NCBI RefSeq assembly: GCF_042683685.1
Contig: NZ_JBHUOP010000003.1
Location: 62,001 to 126,000 of the forward strand
Length of the DNA stretch: 64,000 nucleotides
From: Timonella corticicola
GTDB taxonomy: Bacteria > Actinomycetota > Actinomycetes > Actinomycetales > Cellulomonadaceae
Direction: 5' to 3'
The translations under genes and the position numbers were made by a program. Numbering within the stretch: the stretch's first letter is position 1; the number at the start of each line of letters is the position of its first letter. Below the pieces are notes generated by a model. That model saw nothing but the letters and a program-made list of their open reading frames with translations, was not told where the DNA came from and did no database searches. Below, piece after piece: positions 8,934 to 18,257 of the stretch.

Positions 8934-10504
8934 CTTCTGGCCTCCTCGCCAGGTACAGGGGCTTCAACCGCATCCTGCTTGACTTCGCCCTCACGTGCGA
9001 TGGTCGTGACAATCGACTCTGCCGTCACCGACTCATCATTAGTGAGTTCCGCGATCTTCCTATGGTCCTTGAGCACCACGATACGGTCACTCAGGCGAAC
9101 CACCTCTTCGAGTTCGGATGAGATGAACACGACCGTGACCCCGTCATCAGCCAGCTCAATGACGCGCTCCTGGATCTCCGCCTTGGCCCCGACATCGATG
9201 CCTCGGGTTGGCTCATCGAGGATAAGGATCTCCGGCCTCGTAGCAAGCCACCGTCCCAGAAGTACCTTCTGCTGGTTACCGCCCGACAGGTTCTTGATGG
9301 CCCGGTCAGGGTCCGCTGGACGCACCCTGAGTTCGTGTAGGTACTTGTTCACGATCTCATCCGACTCGCGCTTGGACAACGGTTTGGCCCAACCACGCTT
9401 GGCCTGCACCGCAAGGATCAGATTCTCGCGCACGCTGAGATCCCGAATGATGCCCTCATCGCGCCGGTTCTCACTTGAGAATGCGAGGCGCTTGCGCAAC
9501 GCCTGGGATGGCGAGTACACCTCCGTGGCCTGGCCCTTGATCTCGACCTCACCGGCCTCCGGCTTATCAGCACCGTAGAGCAGCCGCGCCAACTCGGTTC
9601 GGCCCGAACCCAGGAGCCCTGCGAGCCCAACTACCTCACCAGGGAACAGGTCAAGGTCGACTGGTTCAACAGCACCCTGCTTGGACAGGCCTTTCGCACT
9701 GTAGATGGGCTTTCCCCCATGCTCGTGGTTACGCACGGCAGACTGCTTGTCCAACGACCGCAGTGTCTCCAGGTCCTTGCCGATCATCTTCGCGATCAGC
9801 TCCGTGCGGTCAAGTTCGTGGGTGAGATACTCGCCCACGAAGGTTCCGTTGCGTAGCACCGTCAATCGGTCGCTGATCGCATACACCTGGTCCAGGAAGT
9901 GCGACACAAATAAGATTGCAACGCCATCATCTCGCAGCCTGCGGATCACCGAGAACAACTGCTCGACCTCAACCGAGTCAAGCGACGATGTCGGCTCATC
10001 CAGGATGAGCACCCTCGTGTCCGTGACCATCGCACGGGAGATCGCGACCAATTGCTGCAGCGCGATCGACAGCGACGACAGTGGCGCCCGCGGGTTGAGG
10101 TCGCCCAGTCCGAGCTTCTTCAGGTTCTCCACCGCAGCGGTGTTCGTGGCCTTCCAGTTGATACCTGTGGCTCCGCGCACCTCGTTGCCCAACATGACGT
10201 TCTCACCGATTGTCAGGTTCGTGCACAGGTTGACCTCTTGGTAAACGGTTGAGATCCCAGCGGATTGCGCATCGGCGGTGCCGTTCAACCTGATCTGGTT
10301 ACCCTCAAGGAAGACCGCGCCCGCATCGATTCGGTACACACCGGTGAGAGCCTTGATCAGCGTGGACTTTCCCGCGCCGTTCTCGCCCATGAGAGTGTGT
10401 ACCTCCCCGGGAAACAACCGGAAGTCGACGGCGTCGAGCGCTTTCACGCCCGGGAAAGTGATGGAGATACCCTTCATCTCCACGATTGGGGACGATTGTG
10501 ACAT
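8930..10504 (-). CDS. ytfR: Sugar ABC transporter ATP-binding protein, YtfR-like
   Basis: A 524-residue fused two-domain ATPase of CUT2 type. The first half has Walker A GENGAGKST (about 40-48), a signature reduced to LSIALQQ, and Walker B VLILDEPTS. The second half has a degenerate P-loop (GLLGSGRTE), a canonical LSGGNQQ signature and ILILDEPTRGID. The unequal halves are typical of this family. The start at 10504 follows AGGAG with about 7-base spacing. A hairpin 55 bases upstream separates it from ytfQ, consistent with higher expression of the binding protein. Confidence 0.9.
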   Translation of the reverse strand: MSQSSPIVEMKGISITFPGVKALDAVDFRLFPGEVHTLMGENGAGKSTLIKALTGVYRIDAGAVFLEGNQIRLNGTADAQSAGISTVYQEVNLCTNLTIGENVMLGNEVRGATGINWKATNTAAVENLKKLGLGDLNPRAPLSSLSIALQQLVAISRAMVTDTRVLILDEPTSSLDSVEVEQLFSVIRRLRDDGVAILFVSHFLDQVYAISDRLTVLRNGTFVGEYLTHELDRTELIAKMIGKDLETLRSLDKQSAVRNHEHGGKPIYSAKGLSKQGAVEPVDLDLFPGEVVGLAGLLGSGRTELARLLYGADKPEAGEVEIKGQATEVYSPSQALRKRLAFSSENRRDEGIIRDLSVRENLILAVQAKRGWAKPLSKRESDEIVNKYLHELRVRPADPDRAIKNLSGGNQQKVLLGRWLATRPEILILDEPTRGIDVGAKAEIQERVIELADDGVTVVFISSELEEVVRLSDRIVVLKDHRKIAELTNDESVTAESIVTTIAREGEVKQDAVEAPVPGEEARR

Positions 10505-10558
10505 CGTACGCTCCTACCTTCGTACGGTGGATCAGATCCACTCGCTCGAAATATGGGT

Positions 10559-10588
10559 GTGGGGCCTTACACGCGCGCAAGGCCCCAC
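10559..10588 (-). terminator. Intercistronic hairpin between ytfQ and ytfR
   Basis: Ten-bp perfect stem (10559-10568 with 10579-10588, GTGGGGCCTT) with a 10-base GC-rich loop, inside the 110-base gap between the binding-protein and ATPase genes. Such hairpins commonly act as partial terminators or 3' stabilisers that leave more binding protein than transporter; that role is inferred here. Confidence 0.65.
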
Positions 10589-10614
10589 CGTGTGTTGTGT
10601 GGAACGACTAACCG

Positions 10615-11634
10615 CTAGAACTTACGGTCTGGAAGTACCTCAGCGGCGATCTCCGGGGAGTCGAAGGTTGCTGACTCGGCGATGATGTAGGAGTCAACCT
10701 GCTCACCGTTGAGGACCTTCTTCACCGCGTTGACAGCCACGTCACCGAACATTGGGTTGTACTCGGCGACAAAGCTCAGGCGTCCATCCGCCAGGGCCTG
10801 GAGCGCACCCGTGGTGCCGTCGATCGTGGCGATCTTGACGTCCTCTCCTGGCTTCAGGCCTGCTTCCTCAACGGCCTGTGCCGCGCCAAGCCCCATCTCG
10901 TCGTTCTGTGCAAAGACGAGTTGGACGTCGTTGTTGTTGGACTTCAGGACCGTTTCGAAGACGCTCTTCGCTTCTTCCGTGGACCAGTTGGCGGTCTGCG
11001 CGCCAATCTTGTTGAACTGTGACTCACCGCCGATGACTGCGTCCCAACCCTTGTTGCGTTCGTTGACCACGGAGACACCTGCTGGACCTTCAAGCACGAA
11101 GTAGTTACCGCCGTCTGGTAGTGCCGACTTGGCCCATTCTGCAACGGACGTGGACACCGCAATGTTGTCCGGCGCGATGCGGGTCACGTACAGATCGGTG
11201 TTGTCTGGTTCGATTCCGCGGTCGATCAGGATGACCGGGATCTCTGCTTCCTGAGCGCGTTTGAGGGAGTCCTCCCAACCTGATCCCTCGGTCGCGGACA
11301 GCAGGATCACGTCAACGTCCTCGTCCACGAATGAGGTGAACGCGTCGATCTGTGACTTCTGGTCAAGGCTGACAGCGGGAGCGTACTTCAGGTCGAAACC
11401 GGCATCCTTGCTAAACGAGTCCTGGATGTTTCCCTCGTTCGCCTGACGCCAGGCTCCCTCTGGGCCAACGGCGACAAAGCCGACCGTGATGAGTTCTCCA
11501 CTGTTGCCTCCGGCGCTGGTGTTGGTGTCATCCGTGCCTGTGGTGTCGTCACCGGAGCATGCCGTCAGGCTGAGCGCCAGTGCTCCTGCAGCCGCCAGGC
11601 TGAGGAATTTGGTGAATCGGGTACGTGCAGTCAT
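10615..11634 (-). CDS. ytfQ: Sugar ABC transporter substrate-binding lipoprotein, YtfQ-like
   Basis: The start is placed at the ATG at 11634, preceded by GGAGGAGAT, rather than at the frame's upstream codon. The 339-residue product has a lipoprotein signal (lipobox LTAC, then a Ser/Gly/Thr linker) and a periplasmic-binding type I fold: VGFVAVGPEGAWRQANEGNIQDSF, VILLSATEGSGWEDSL, IPVILIDRG, VFAQNDEMGLGAAQAVEEAG. The strand-helix pattern and EGAWR region match YtfQ of the galactofuranose importer. It is first in its operon, behind a LacI-type operator centred about 130 bases upstream. Substrate is likely a hexofuranose or related sugar. Confidence 0.85.
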   Translation of the reverse strand: MTARTRFTKFLSLAAAGALALSLTACSGDDTTGTDDTNTSAGGNSGELITVGFVAVGPEGAWRQANEGNIQDSFSKDAGFDLKYAPAVSLDQKSQIDAFTSFVDEDVDVILLSATEGSGWEDSLKRAQEAEIPVILIDRGIEPDNTDLYVTRIAPDNIAVSTSVAEWAKSALPDGGNYFVLEGPAGVSVVNERNKGWDAVIGGESQFNKIGAQTANWSTEEAKSVFETVLKSNNNDVQLVFAQNDEMGLGAAQAVEEAGLKPGEDVKIATIDGTTGALQALADGRLSFVAEYNPMFGDVAVNAVKKVLNGEQVDSYIIAESATFDSPEIAAEVLPDRKF

Positions 11635-11753
11635 ATCTCCTCCTCGAGATGTGCTGAATCTGTTGTGGGTTGTACGTGTAAGTGCGCCGTACAGGTCGCG
11701 CATGTGTTCGGGTAGGACCGCTTCAGTGCGGGTTCCGTCGAGCGCATGTCCTG

Positions 11754-11771
11754 AATGTTACCGGGAACATT
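11754..11771. promoter_or_regulatory. LacI-family operator in the ytfQ promoter region
   Basis: AATGTTACCGGGAACATT is an 18-bp palindrome with one mismatched pair and a central CG, the usual form of LacI-family operators. A weaker copy with the same half-site spacing (TGTT-N6-AACA) lies at 11842-11855, and GGAACA half-sites recur at 11897-11902 and 11918-11923. All are in the 311-base gene-free gap between ytfQ and the second ATPase. The LacI-type gene at 13481-14503 is the obvious candidate binder. Confidence 0.7.
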
Positions 11772-11945
11772 TTTTGAACTGCAAGAGGTCAAAGATTAAG
11801 GTTTGGTCTCGGCATAGAGAATTGTTCCGCAGGTCAGGGGATGTTTTATGGAACAGCCGTGGTGAACGGGCCTGAAGTTCGCGGTGCGGAAACCTTGGAA
11901 CAACGAAAAAGTTTCTTGGAACATGCCCGCGATTCACCCCGGAGT

Positions 11946-13484
11946 TCAGAACCCGTCCTCATTCGCGGCAGCGATCAGTTCCACAACGGTGTCCACGGTG
12001 ACCCCCGGACCGTTGCGCAACTCCCCTATCTTTCCTCGATCCTTCAAGACCACGATCCGGTCGCAGATGCGCACGACCTCTTCAAGATCAGACGAGATGA
12101 ACACGACCGCCATACCCTCATCGGCGAGCTTGGCGATTCGACGTTGAATCTCGACCTTGGTCGAGATATCGATACCCTTCGTCGGCTCATCGAGAATCAA
12201 CACGCGCGGCTGCGTGGCAAGCCATCGTGCCAGGAGGATCTTCTGCTGCGTGCCACCGGACAGCGCACGCGCCGGAGTGTGCGGATCGATCTCGGACATG
12301 TTCAGCATCTCAAGGTAGTGCTGTAGCGAGTCCTCGGCCTCCGCTTTCGAGATCGGGGCTCGCCATCCCCGTAACGCCTGAAGTGCAAGCAACATGTTGT
12401 CGCGAACGTCCATGTCCGCGATGATGCCATCGTCCATCCGTGACTCAGTTGACATGGCGATCCGGTGCCGAATGCCTGTCCCCGGTCCGTGATAGCGAAC
12501 CCTCTGCCCATCGAGTACCACGACCCCGGTGTCTGCACTGTAGACACCGGCGAGTAGGTTCGCGAGTTCCGTGCGCCCGGATCCCCGCAACCCTGCGAAA
12601 CCGACGATCTCACCCTCGTGAATTGAGAAGTCAGTCGGTTCCACCACTCCAGTCAACCCAAGGCTGACCGCCTCAAGGGCGACTTCGCCCTCTGGATCAT
12701 GCTGATGTTCCCGGCGCTCTGCGCCAAGTAGTTTCAGGCTTTCAATGTCCTCGCCGAGCATCATCGAGATGAGGTCGGTTCGGTCGAGTTCCCTCGTTGG
12801 GAAATCCCCCACGTTCATGCCGTCGCGCAACACGGTCATCCGGTCTGAGATGGCATACGCCTGTTCAAGGAAATGCGAGATGAAGACGATTGCCACGCCC
12901 TTTTCGCGCAGTGCCCGAATAACGGTGAACAGACGTTTCACGTCCTCTACCTCAAGGCTGGAGGTAGGTTCGTCAAGGAGCAGCACGCGAGGCTGAGCCA
13001 CCATCGCCCGGGCAATGGCGACGAGTTGCTGCGTGGGTGGAGCCAGTCTCGACAGGCGGGTGTCCAGGTCAAGCTCCGCGAGGCCCAACTCACCCAACTG
13101 TTCCAGGGCGCGGGCCTTGGTTGCCTTCCAGTCGATCCCGAGGGGGCCGCGGATCTCACGTCCCAGCATGACGTTCTCAGCCACGGTCAGGGTCGGACCG
13201 AGGTGGATGTCTTGGAACACCACCGCGATTCCGGCAGCCAGTGCCTCCACCGGCGATTTGAACACCTGGTTCACGCCATCGACCGTGAGCGTGCCACTAT
13301 CCGGTTGAACCACACCGTTCAACACCTTTATGAGGGTCGATTTCCCCGCCCCGTTTTGACCCATGATCGCGTGCACCTCACCTGGATGCAGATCAAGATC
13401 TACGTTGCACAGTGCTCGCTGCCCGTCGAACGACACCGTGATCGAACGCAGTTGGACAAGTGGGACTCGAGGGTCAGCGTTCAC
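11946..13484 (-). CDS. Orphan CUT2-type sugar ABC ATPase
   Basis: A 512-residue two-domain ATPase paralogous to the YtfR-like protein. The first half has Walker A GQNGAGKST (42-50), a signature reduced to APPTQQ and VLLLDEPTSS. The second half has GLRGSGRTE, intact LSGGTQQ and VLILDEPTKGID. It has no permease or binding protein of its own nearby: it sits after a LacI gene (four-base overlap with its stop) and before the ytfQ promoter region. It may serve the ytfT/yjfF permeases as an alternative ATPase, or a distant permease. End 11946 leaves 311 bases before ytfQ. Confidence 0.85.
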   Translation of the reverse strand: MNADPRVPLVQLRSITVSFDGQRALCNVDLDLHPGEVHAIMGQNGAGKSTLIKVLNGVVQPDSGTLTVDGVNQVFKSPVEALAAGIAVVFQDIHLGPTLTVAENVMLGREIRGPLGIDWKATKARALEQLGELGLAELDLDTRLSRLAPPTQQLVAIARAMVAQPRVLLLDEPTSSLEVEDVKRLFTVIRALREKGVAIVFISHFLEQAYAISDRMTVLRDGMNVGDFPTRELDRTDLISMMLGEDIESLKLLGAERREHQHDPEGEVALEAVSLGLTGVVEPTDFSIHEGEIVGFAGLRGSGRTELANLLAGVYSADTGVVVLDGQRVRYHGPGTGIRHRIAMSTESRMDDGIIADMDVRDNMLLALQALRGWRAPISKAEAEDSLQHYLEMLNMSEIDPHTPARALSGGTQQKILLARWLATQPRVLILDEPTKGIDISTKVEIQRRIAKLADEGMAVVFISSDLEEVVRICDRIVVLKDRGKIGELRNGPGVTVDTVVELIAAANEDGF

Positions 13485-14503
13485 GATATCCCTCCAACCG
13501 GTGCCGTGGACTCGCGGACGATCAACTCGATCCCGACGGTCGTCCGCTGGGGGATCTCGTGTCCCTCCGCCGCTGCGGTCAGCACCTCGACGGTCTTGGC
13601 TCCGAGCGCGTCAAAGTCCTGACGCACCGTGGTCAACGGAGGGATGGTGTGCCGCGAGGTGGGGATGTCATCGAATCCGACCACGGAGATGTCCTTGGGA
13701 ACCTCGTATCCGAGATCGTGAAAGCCGTGCAGCAACCCGAGTGCCATCGAGTCGTTTGCCGCGAAGATGGCGGTGTACTCGGGTTTTCGCTTCATGCTCC
13801 TCACGAAGTCGTAGCCGAAGTCCGCGCTCCAGTCTCCAACGACGATGGGGCGCTCTTTGAAACCCCACTGACGGGCACGGGCGTGGAAGGCTCGTTCACG
13901 GGTACGCGCATCCAGCCAGTCAAGCGGCCCTGCCAGGTGGAGAACATCGCGGTGCCCACGTTGCGCAAGGTGATCGACCACGAGTTCCGCGCCGAGTTGC
14001 TGGTCCACACTCACCGTCAGGAAGTTCGGATCGGAACTCCCCTTGATGACCAGGGTTGGGACACCCAGTGAGATCTTGCGGAGGGCGGCCACGGAGGAGG
14101 AGCGCGGCGCGATGACGCATACGGCATCTATGCCCTGGCTGATCAGATAGTCCACCGCGTCCTGGGCTGCGAGCGCTCCATGTTCGGAGAGGGGCACCGA
14201 GGTGACTCCGTAGCCTGCGTTGCGGGCAGCGTCCTCGACGGCCCGTAGCGTGTACAGGGGACCGAACTCACGCGCGCTTTCTATCATGACCCCGATGCGC
14301 CGGTTCTTTTGCGTTGCAAGCGCCCGTGCGGCGGTGTTTGGCCGGTAATTGAGCTGCTCGATGACCTCAAGCACCTTTTTCCGGGTCGATTCCTTGATGT
14401 TCGGGTGGTCGTTGAGCACTCGGGACACGGTCATGTGCGATACGCCGGCGACAGCGGCAACCTGCCGGATGTTGGGCTTGCCACCCGGTGTCGTGTCGTT
14501 CAT
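13481..14503 (-). CDS. LacI-family transcriptional regulator
   Basis: A 340-residue repressor. The N-terminal helix-turn-helix and hinge are clear (NIRQVAAVAGVSHMTVSRVLNDHPN, then NYRPNTAARALATQ, residues 11-66). The remainder is a periplasmic-binding-like sugar sensor (IGVMIESAREF, AIFAANDSMALGLLHGF, ISVVGFDDIPTSRHTIPPLTTV). Its stop overlaps the start of the ABC ATPase, an uncommon pairing. The start at 14503 is only 37 bases from the end of the upstream nuclease gene, so read-through from there is possible. Likely target: the palindrome at 11754-11771 before ytfQ. Confidence 0.9.
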   Translation of the reverse strand: MNDTTPGGKPNIRQVAAVAGVSHMTVSRVLNDHPNIKESTRKKVLEVIEQLNYRPNTAARALATQKNRRIGVMIESAREFGPLYTLRAVEDAARNAGYGVTSVPLSEHGALAAQDAVDYLISQGIDAVCVIAPRSSSVAALRKISLGVPTLVIKGSSDPNFLTVSVDQQLGAELVVDHLAQRGHRDVLHLAGPLDWLDARTRERAFHARARQWGFKERPIVVGDWSADFGYDFVRSMKRKPEYTAIFAANDSMALGLLHGFHDLGYEVPKDISVVGFDDIPTSRHTIPPLTTVRQDFDALGAKTVEVLTAAAEGHEIPQRTTVGIELIVRESTAPVGGIS

Positions 14504-14540
14504 CAGTTGTGTCCTTTAGCGTCGTCGTCTGCGGTAAATC

Positions 14541-17500
14541 CTATAGCCCAGCCTCCGAAAGGCGAATGAATGCCCCGTGTTCCTCTATTCCCTTCGGGTG
14601 TGTCTCGAGTGCATCGAGCAGCGCTGCCGAGTGGATCAGGTATGCGGAGTGTTGTCCGCGTGAGATAGACACGTTGAGTCGGTTTCGGTTGCGCACGAAC
14701 TCGAGGCCACGCGGTGCGCTCTCAGCGTCGGATACCGCGAGCGACACAAAGGCGACCGGGGCTTCTCGGCCCTGGAACTTGTCCACGGTGCCCACGCTGG
14801 TGTCCTCGAAGCCCTCCGCGTTGAGGCGTTCGCGAAGCAGTTGCACTTGAGCGTTGAATGGGGCGACCACTATGAAGTCGCTCGGTTCCAGTGGGCGCGG
14901 CCGCGTTGCGGAGTCCTCACGCCATTCTTTACCCACCAGTTCTCTCATCCGGGCGATCATCTCAGCTGCTTCCTCGGGTGCGCTTGCCGTGTTTCCACGG
15001 TGGTTCACCAACACTGTGTGCAGTCCGGGCTCACTCCCCTCCAGGTGACGCTGCTCGGTGACCTTCACAGAATGTAGTTTGCCCTCATAGGAAAGTTCGG
15101 ACACGGCCCTGGTCAGGTTGGGGTGCATGCGCCACGTCTCGTCAAGGAAGAATCCTCGGTCCTCGGCAATGGTGGGGTCGTCTCCGACGAGCCAGGCAAG
15201 CGCGGACTCATCGACGGGCTCAGGATGCACTCCTTGGCTGACCTGCGGCAGTTGTTGCGGGTCGCCGAGGAGTAGCACTCGCCGAGCTGCGTGGGTGACG
15301 GCGAGGGAGTTGGCCATCGCGTACTGTCCGGCCTCGTCAATCACGATGAGGTCGTACCCCTCGGCGGGACTGAAATCTGGCGACGAGTAGGTCCAGGCGG
15401 TCCCGCCCGTCACGGTTCCCGTGTGGGCCTCTGCGAAAAACGCGGCTGCATTCTTCGCATCGATGGGCTGGTAGGGCCACTCGGAGTCTTTGCTGTGTGT
15501 GCTGCTTGGCCTCTTGCCTATGGCTTCGGGGTTCATACCGCGCGCGACCACAGCGCTCAGCACGTTTTCCACCACGGCGTGCGATTGGGCGACCACGCCA
15601 ATATTCCATCCGTGCTTCTTCGCGAGGGTGGTGATCACGTGTGAGGCCACAAACGTCTTTCCGGCTCCCGGTGGCCCCTGCACCGCAACCACTCCCGAAT
15701 CGATCGAGGTGAGCGATGCCAGGATGTTGTCGATCCGTTCGAGTCCCTCTCGCGCCTCGCTCTCGGGCATCCGAACGGCGGTTCCTTCCCGGCACAGCAG
15801 GTGTACTTGGGCGCTGTCGCTGAACGAGGGCTCGTCCGGATTGGCGTCAAGGGCGGCGAGTATCTCGCGCCCGAAATCCAGTAATCGTTCGTCGATGATC
15901 TTCGTGGAGATCGGCGCACCAGGGCCAAGCCCCAGTGGAACCGAGGACCAGGTTTCGTTGGTCCTCGCGGTCTTCTCCACGAGGGTGATGAGCGCATGAC
16001 CTGGTTCACCCGGCACTTCCTCGACATCGCTGATGGATGCGCCACCCCAGCCGCGGATGCCGTTGGCGGACTTTGACAGCGGCAACGGGACCGGTTCGTC
16101 GTAGATGGCATACGCACTCGTGCCGGAACGCAGTTTGTTGCCGGGTTCGAGTTCCCCGTACATCTGCACGATTCGTTGCTGTGTGCGCGCTTTCGGAGGA
16201 ACGTGCCAGTCCTCAAGCACGTGGACCCGCGTGGGACGGAAGACGTCAGAGCCGGACCAGTCCTCAAGCGGGTCCGACAGCCGGGCAAAGTGCGCCCACC
16301 AGAACTGCTTGTTCTCGCGTTTGTTGTAGTCGATCGCGGCCCACGCCATGCGAGCGATCATGCGGGCCTCGGGCTCTGGTAATTCTGGACGCCCGTGCGC
16401 TTCGGCCTCAGCGATCTCGTGATGCCACCGTTCGGTGAGCCGGTCCACGTGCTCGCGCAACCGCGCACCGACGCGCGTGGCCTCGGTCTCCTCAGAGTCA
16501 AGGGCTTCCTCAACCTCGACCAGTGACTCAACGTGCGGTGCTTGGCGCCAGTGCACGCCGTGACGCTCTGCGATATCGCCGATCCAGTTGAGCAGGTGAT
16601 ACGTGGACTCGCAGTCGTACCGATTGTAGTCCTCGATCTCCGCGAGTCTGCGAGCGAATCCGCCTAGGTCACCAGAGGCCCGCAACTGCATCGCGGTGGC
16701 GTACTCGGTGATCGAATCGGCGGCGTTGGTTACGCCCTCGCGCGCTTCACCGAGCGCATCAATGTAGAACGGTTCGAGTTTCTTGATCGACAGCGACCTC
16801 CCCGAGGTTCGCAATGCTCCCCGGACGACCGAGTACAGGTCCACGAACAGTCCGCGCCGCAGCAGTTGGTCGAGTTCCTCCTCGCGGGTGCCATGCCGCA
16901 GGGCCAGACGTTTCAGCGCAGCCGTCTCATATGGTGCGTAGTGATACACGTGCATGTTCGTTCCCAACGCGGCACGTTCCGTGAGGTAGTCGATGAACCG
17001 CTCAAATGCACGTTTCTCTTCACGGCGATCATGCGCCCACAGTGCATGGAAATCCAGATGTTCGCCATCGGATCGATAGCGTGTGCACCAGCCGAACAGG
17101 TACTCGATGCCCCAGTCACTCGATCCGGCCTCGGCGTAGAGCGGATCACCCTCGAAATCGAAGAAGATGTCGTCAGGGCTGATCGGATGCAATAGCCCGA
17201 ACGGCTTGGTGTCAACGACGCGATACACATCAGCACCATGCGCCTCCCCCTCAAGGAACAGTTGCGCCTGCGCGACCAGCTTGGTGGTCGCACTGACGGG
17301 CAGTTCCAAGCCGACCCGTTCCAGATCCGCCCTCGCTAGGCGGACCACACCAGAATCGTCCACGGGAGCCAACGCAGCAAGTTCCTCAACTGTATGAATT
17401 CCTGCGGCGTTCAGGCGTGTGCGGTGTGCTGTCGAACAGCCCATCACCAAGAGCACGTCGCGCGCATCGGCAAGATGCCGCTCGCACTCATCGCACCGAC

Positions 17501-18200
17501 CACACGACGCCAGTCCGCTGCCGCCACGCTCTATCGCGCCCCACTGCGCGAGTTCCTCTCTGAAGCGGGAGCCGATAAGGGTCTCATACCGAGCGCGCAG
17601 CCTACGGTACACGGGCGCGGTGTCGACAACGGAGTGGCGTGTGACCTCGCCGGAGCCCAGCACGAGATAACCGTACCTGCTCATCGGCACACCGAGTTCC
17701 CGGAACGCCTCGGCGTATGCGGCCACCTGCAAAACCGCCGAGGCCCGCGCAGACCGTGCGAGCTTCGTGTCGTAGACGGCGTATTCGCCGTCTGCTCCAC
17801 GCACCACGAAGTCCGCCCGCCCGCGCAACTGACCGTCACGGATGTCCACCTGAAAGAGCACGCTGGCACCGTCGGCGAAGGCCTGCCGCACCATCTCGTC
17901 GGCAATCTCGGGATCGCACAGATCCGCCCGAAACACGCCACCAGCACAGCCGGGCGACCACTCACCGTACTGCTCGACGTAGGTGGCGAGCATCGCCTGC
18001 TCATGCGCCTCGCCGAGTCGCGCCAATCGCTCCGTCATCTGATCTGTGGCGTGTTCGGGGCACTGCTCTAGGGTGCACTCGCGGCCTCCAGGGAACCCAC
18101 AGGCCGCCTGACGCCAACCGCTACGCAGTTCAAGTGCGCGCACAGCGGCGAACTCGCAGGCCGAGGCGGAGACGAGGTCAGTAACTGCGTAGGTGGTCAC
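14541..18200 (-). CDS. TM0106-type RecB nuclease / RNase H-like / SF1 helicase fusion
   Basis: A large three-part protein. The N-terminal RecB-like nuclease region has RGRADFVV followed by YAVYDTKLAR (about 125-147), with Cys clusters CGFPGGREC and CGRCDEC that could bind metal or an Fe-S cluster. A YprB-type RNase H-like domain opens with DIFFDFEGDP near residue 345. The C-terminal SF1 helicase has Walker A QGPPGAGKT (about 840), LIVIDEAGQY (about 950) and VDKFQGREAP (about 1140). This is the TM0106-family order. I prefer the GTG at 18200, with GGGAG upstream and the family N-terminus just after it; the ATG at 18248 would add 16 residues. Probably nucleic acid repair or processing. Confidence 0.8.
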   Translation of the reverse strand: MTTYAVTDLVSASACEFAAVRALELRSGWRQAACGFPGGRECTLEQCPEHATDQMTERLARLGEAHEQAMLATYVEQYGEWSPGCAGGVFRADLCDPEIADEMVRQAFADGASVLFQVDIRDGQLRGRADFVVRGADGEYAVYDTKLARSARASAVLQVAAYAEAFRELGVPMSRYGYLVLGSGEVTRHSVVDTAPVYRRLRARYETLIGSRFREELAQWGAIERGGSGLASCGRCDECERHLADARDVLLVMGCSTAHRTRLNAAGIHTVEELAALAPVDDSGVVRLARADLERVGLELPVSATTKLVAQAQLFLEGEAHGADVYRVVDTKPFGLLHPISPDDIFFDFEGDPLYAEAGSSDWGIEYLFGWCTRYRSDGEHLDFHALWAHDRREEKRAFERFIDYLTERAALGTNMHVYHYAPYETAALKRLALRHGTREEELDQLLRRGLFVDLYSVVRGALRTSGRSLSIKKLEPFYIDALGEAREGVTNAADSITEYATAMQLRASGDLGGFARRLAEIEDYNRYDCESTYHLLNWIGDIAERHGVHWRQAPHVESLVEVEEALDSEETEATRVGARLREHVDRLTERWHHEIAEAEAHGRPELPEPEARMIARMAWAAIDYNKRENKQFWWAHFARLSDPLEDWSGSDVFRPTRVHVLEDWHVPPKARTQQRIVQMYGELEPGNKLRSGTSAYAIYDEPVPLPLSKSANGIRGWGGASISDVEEVPGEPGHALITLVEKTARTNETWSSVPLGLGPGAPISTKIIDERLLDFGREILAALDANPDEPSFSDSAQVHLLCREGTAVRMPESEAREGLERIDNILASLTSIDSGVVAVQGPPGAGKTFVASHVITTLAKKHGWNIGVVAQSHAVVENVLSAVVARGMNPEAIGKRPSSTHSKDSEWPYQPIDAKNAAAFFAEAHTGTVTGGTAWTYSSPDFSPAEGYDLIVIDEAGQYAMANSLAVTHAARRVLLLGDPQQLPQVSQGVHPEPVDESALAWLVGDDPTIAEDRGFFLDETWRMHPNLTRAVSELSYEGKLHSVKVTEQRHLEGSEPGLHTVLVNHRGNTASAPEEAAEMIARMRELVGKEWREDSATRPRPLEPSDFIVVAPFNAQVQLLRERLNAEGFEDTSVGTVDKFQGREAPVAFVSLAVSDAESAPRGLEFVRNRNRLNVSISRGQHSAYLIHSAALLDALETHPKGIEEHGAFIRLSEAGL

Positions 18201-18257
18201 GGCGATGATCTCCCGGTTGGGTACGTGGATGACCCGAACGGTCATCACCGTCTTACC

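Noticed and set aside
17394..18071. 225-residue plus-strand frame inside the nuclease gene
   Set aside because: His/Arg/Cys-rich shadow of the RecB-like domain.
14541..18200. RecB/helicase fusion considered as part of an anti-phage defence island
   Set aside because: It is a common stand-alone actinobacterial gene and its neighbours are sugar genes, not defence genes.
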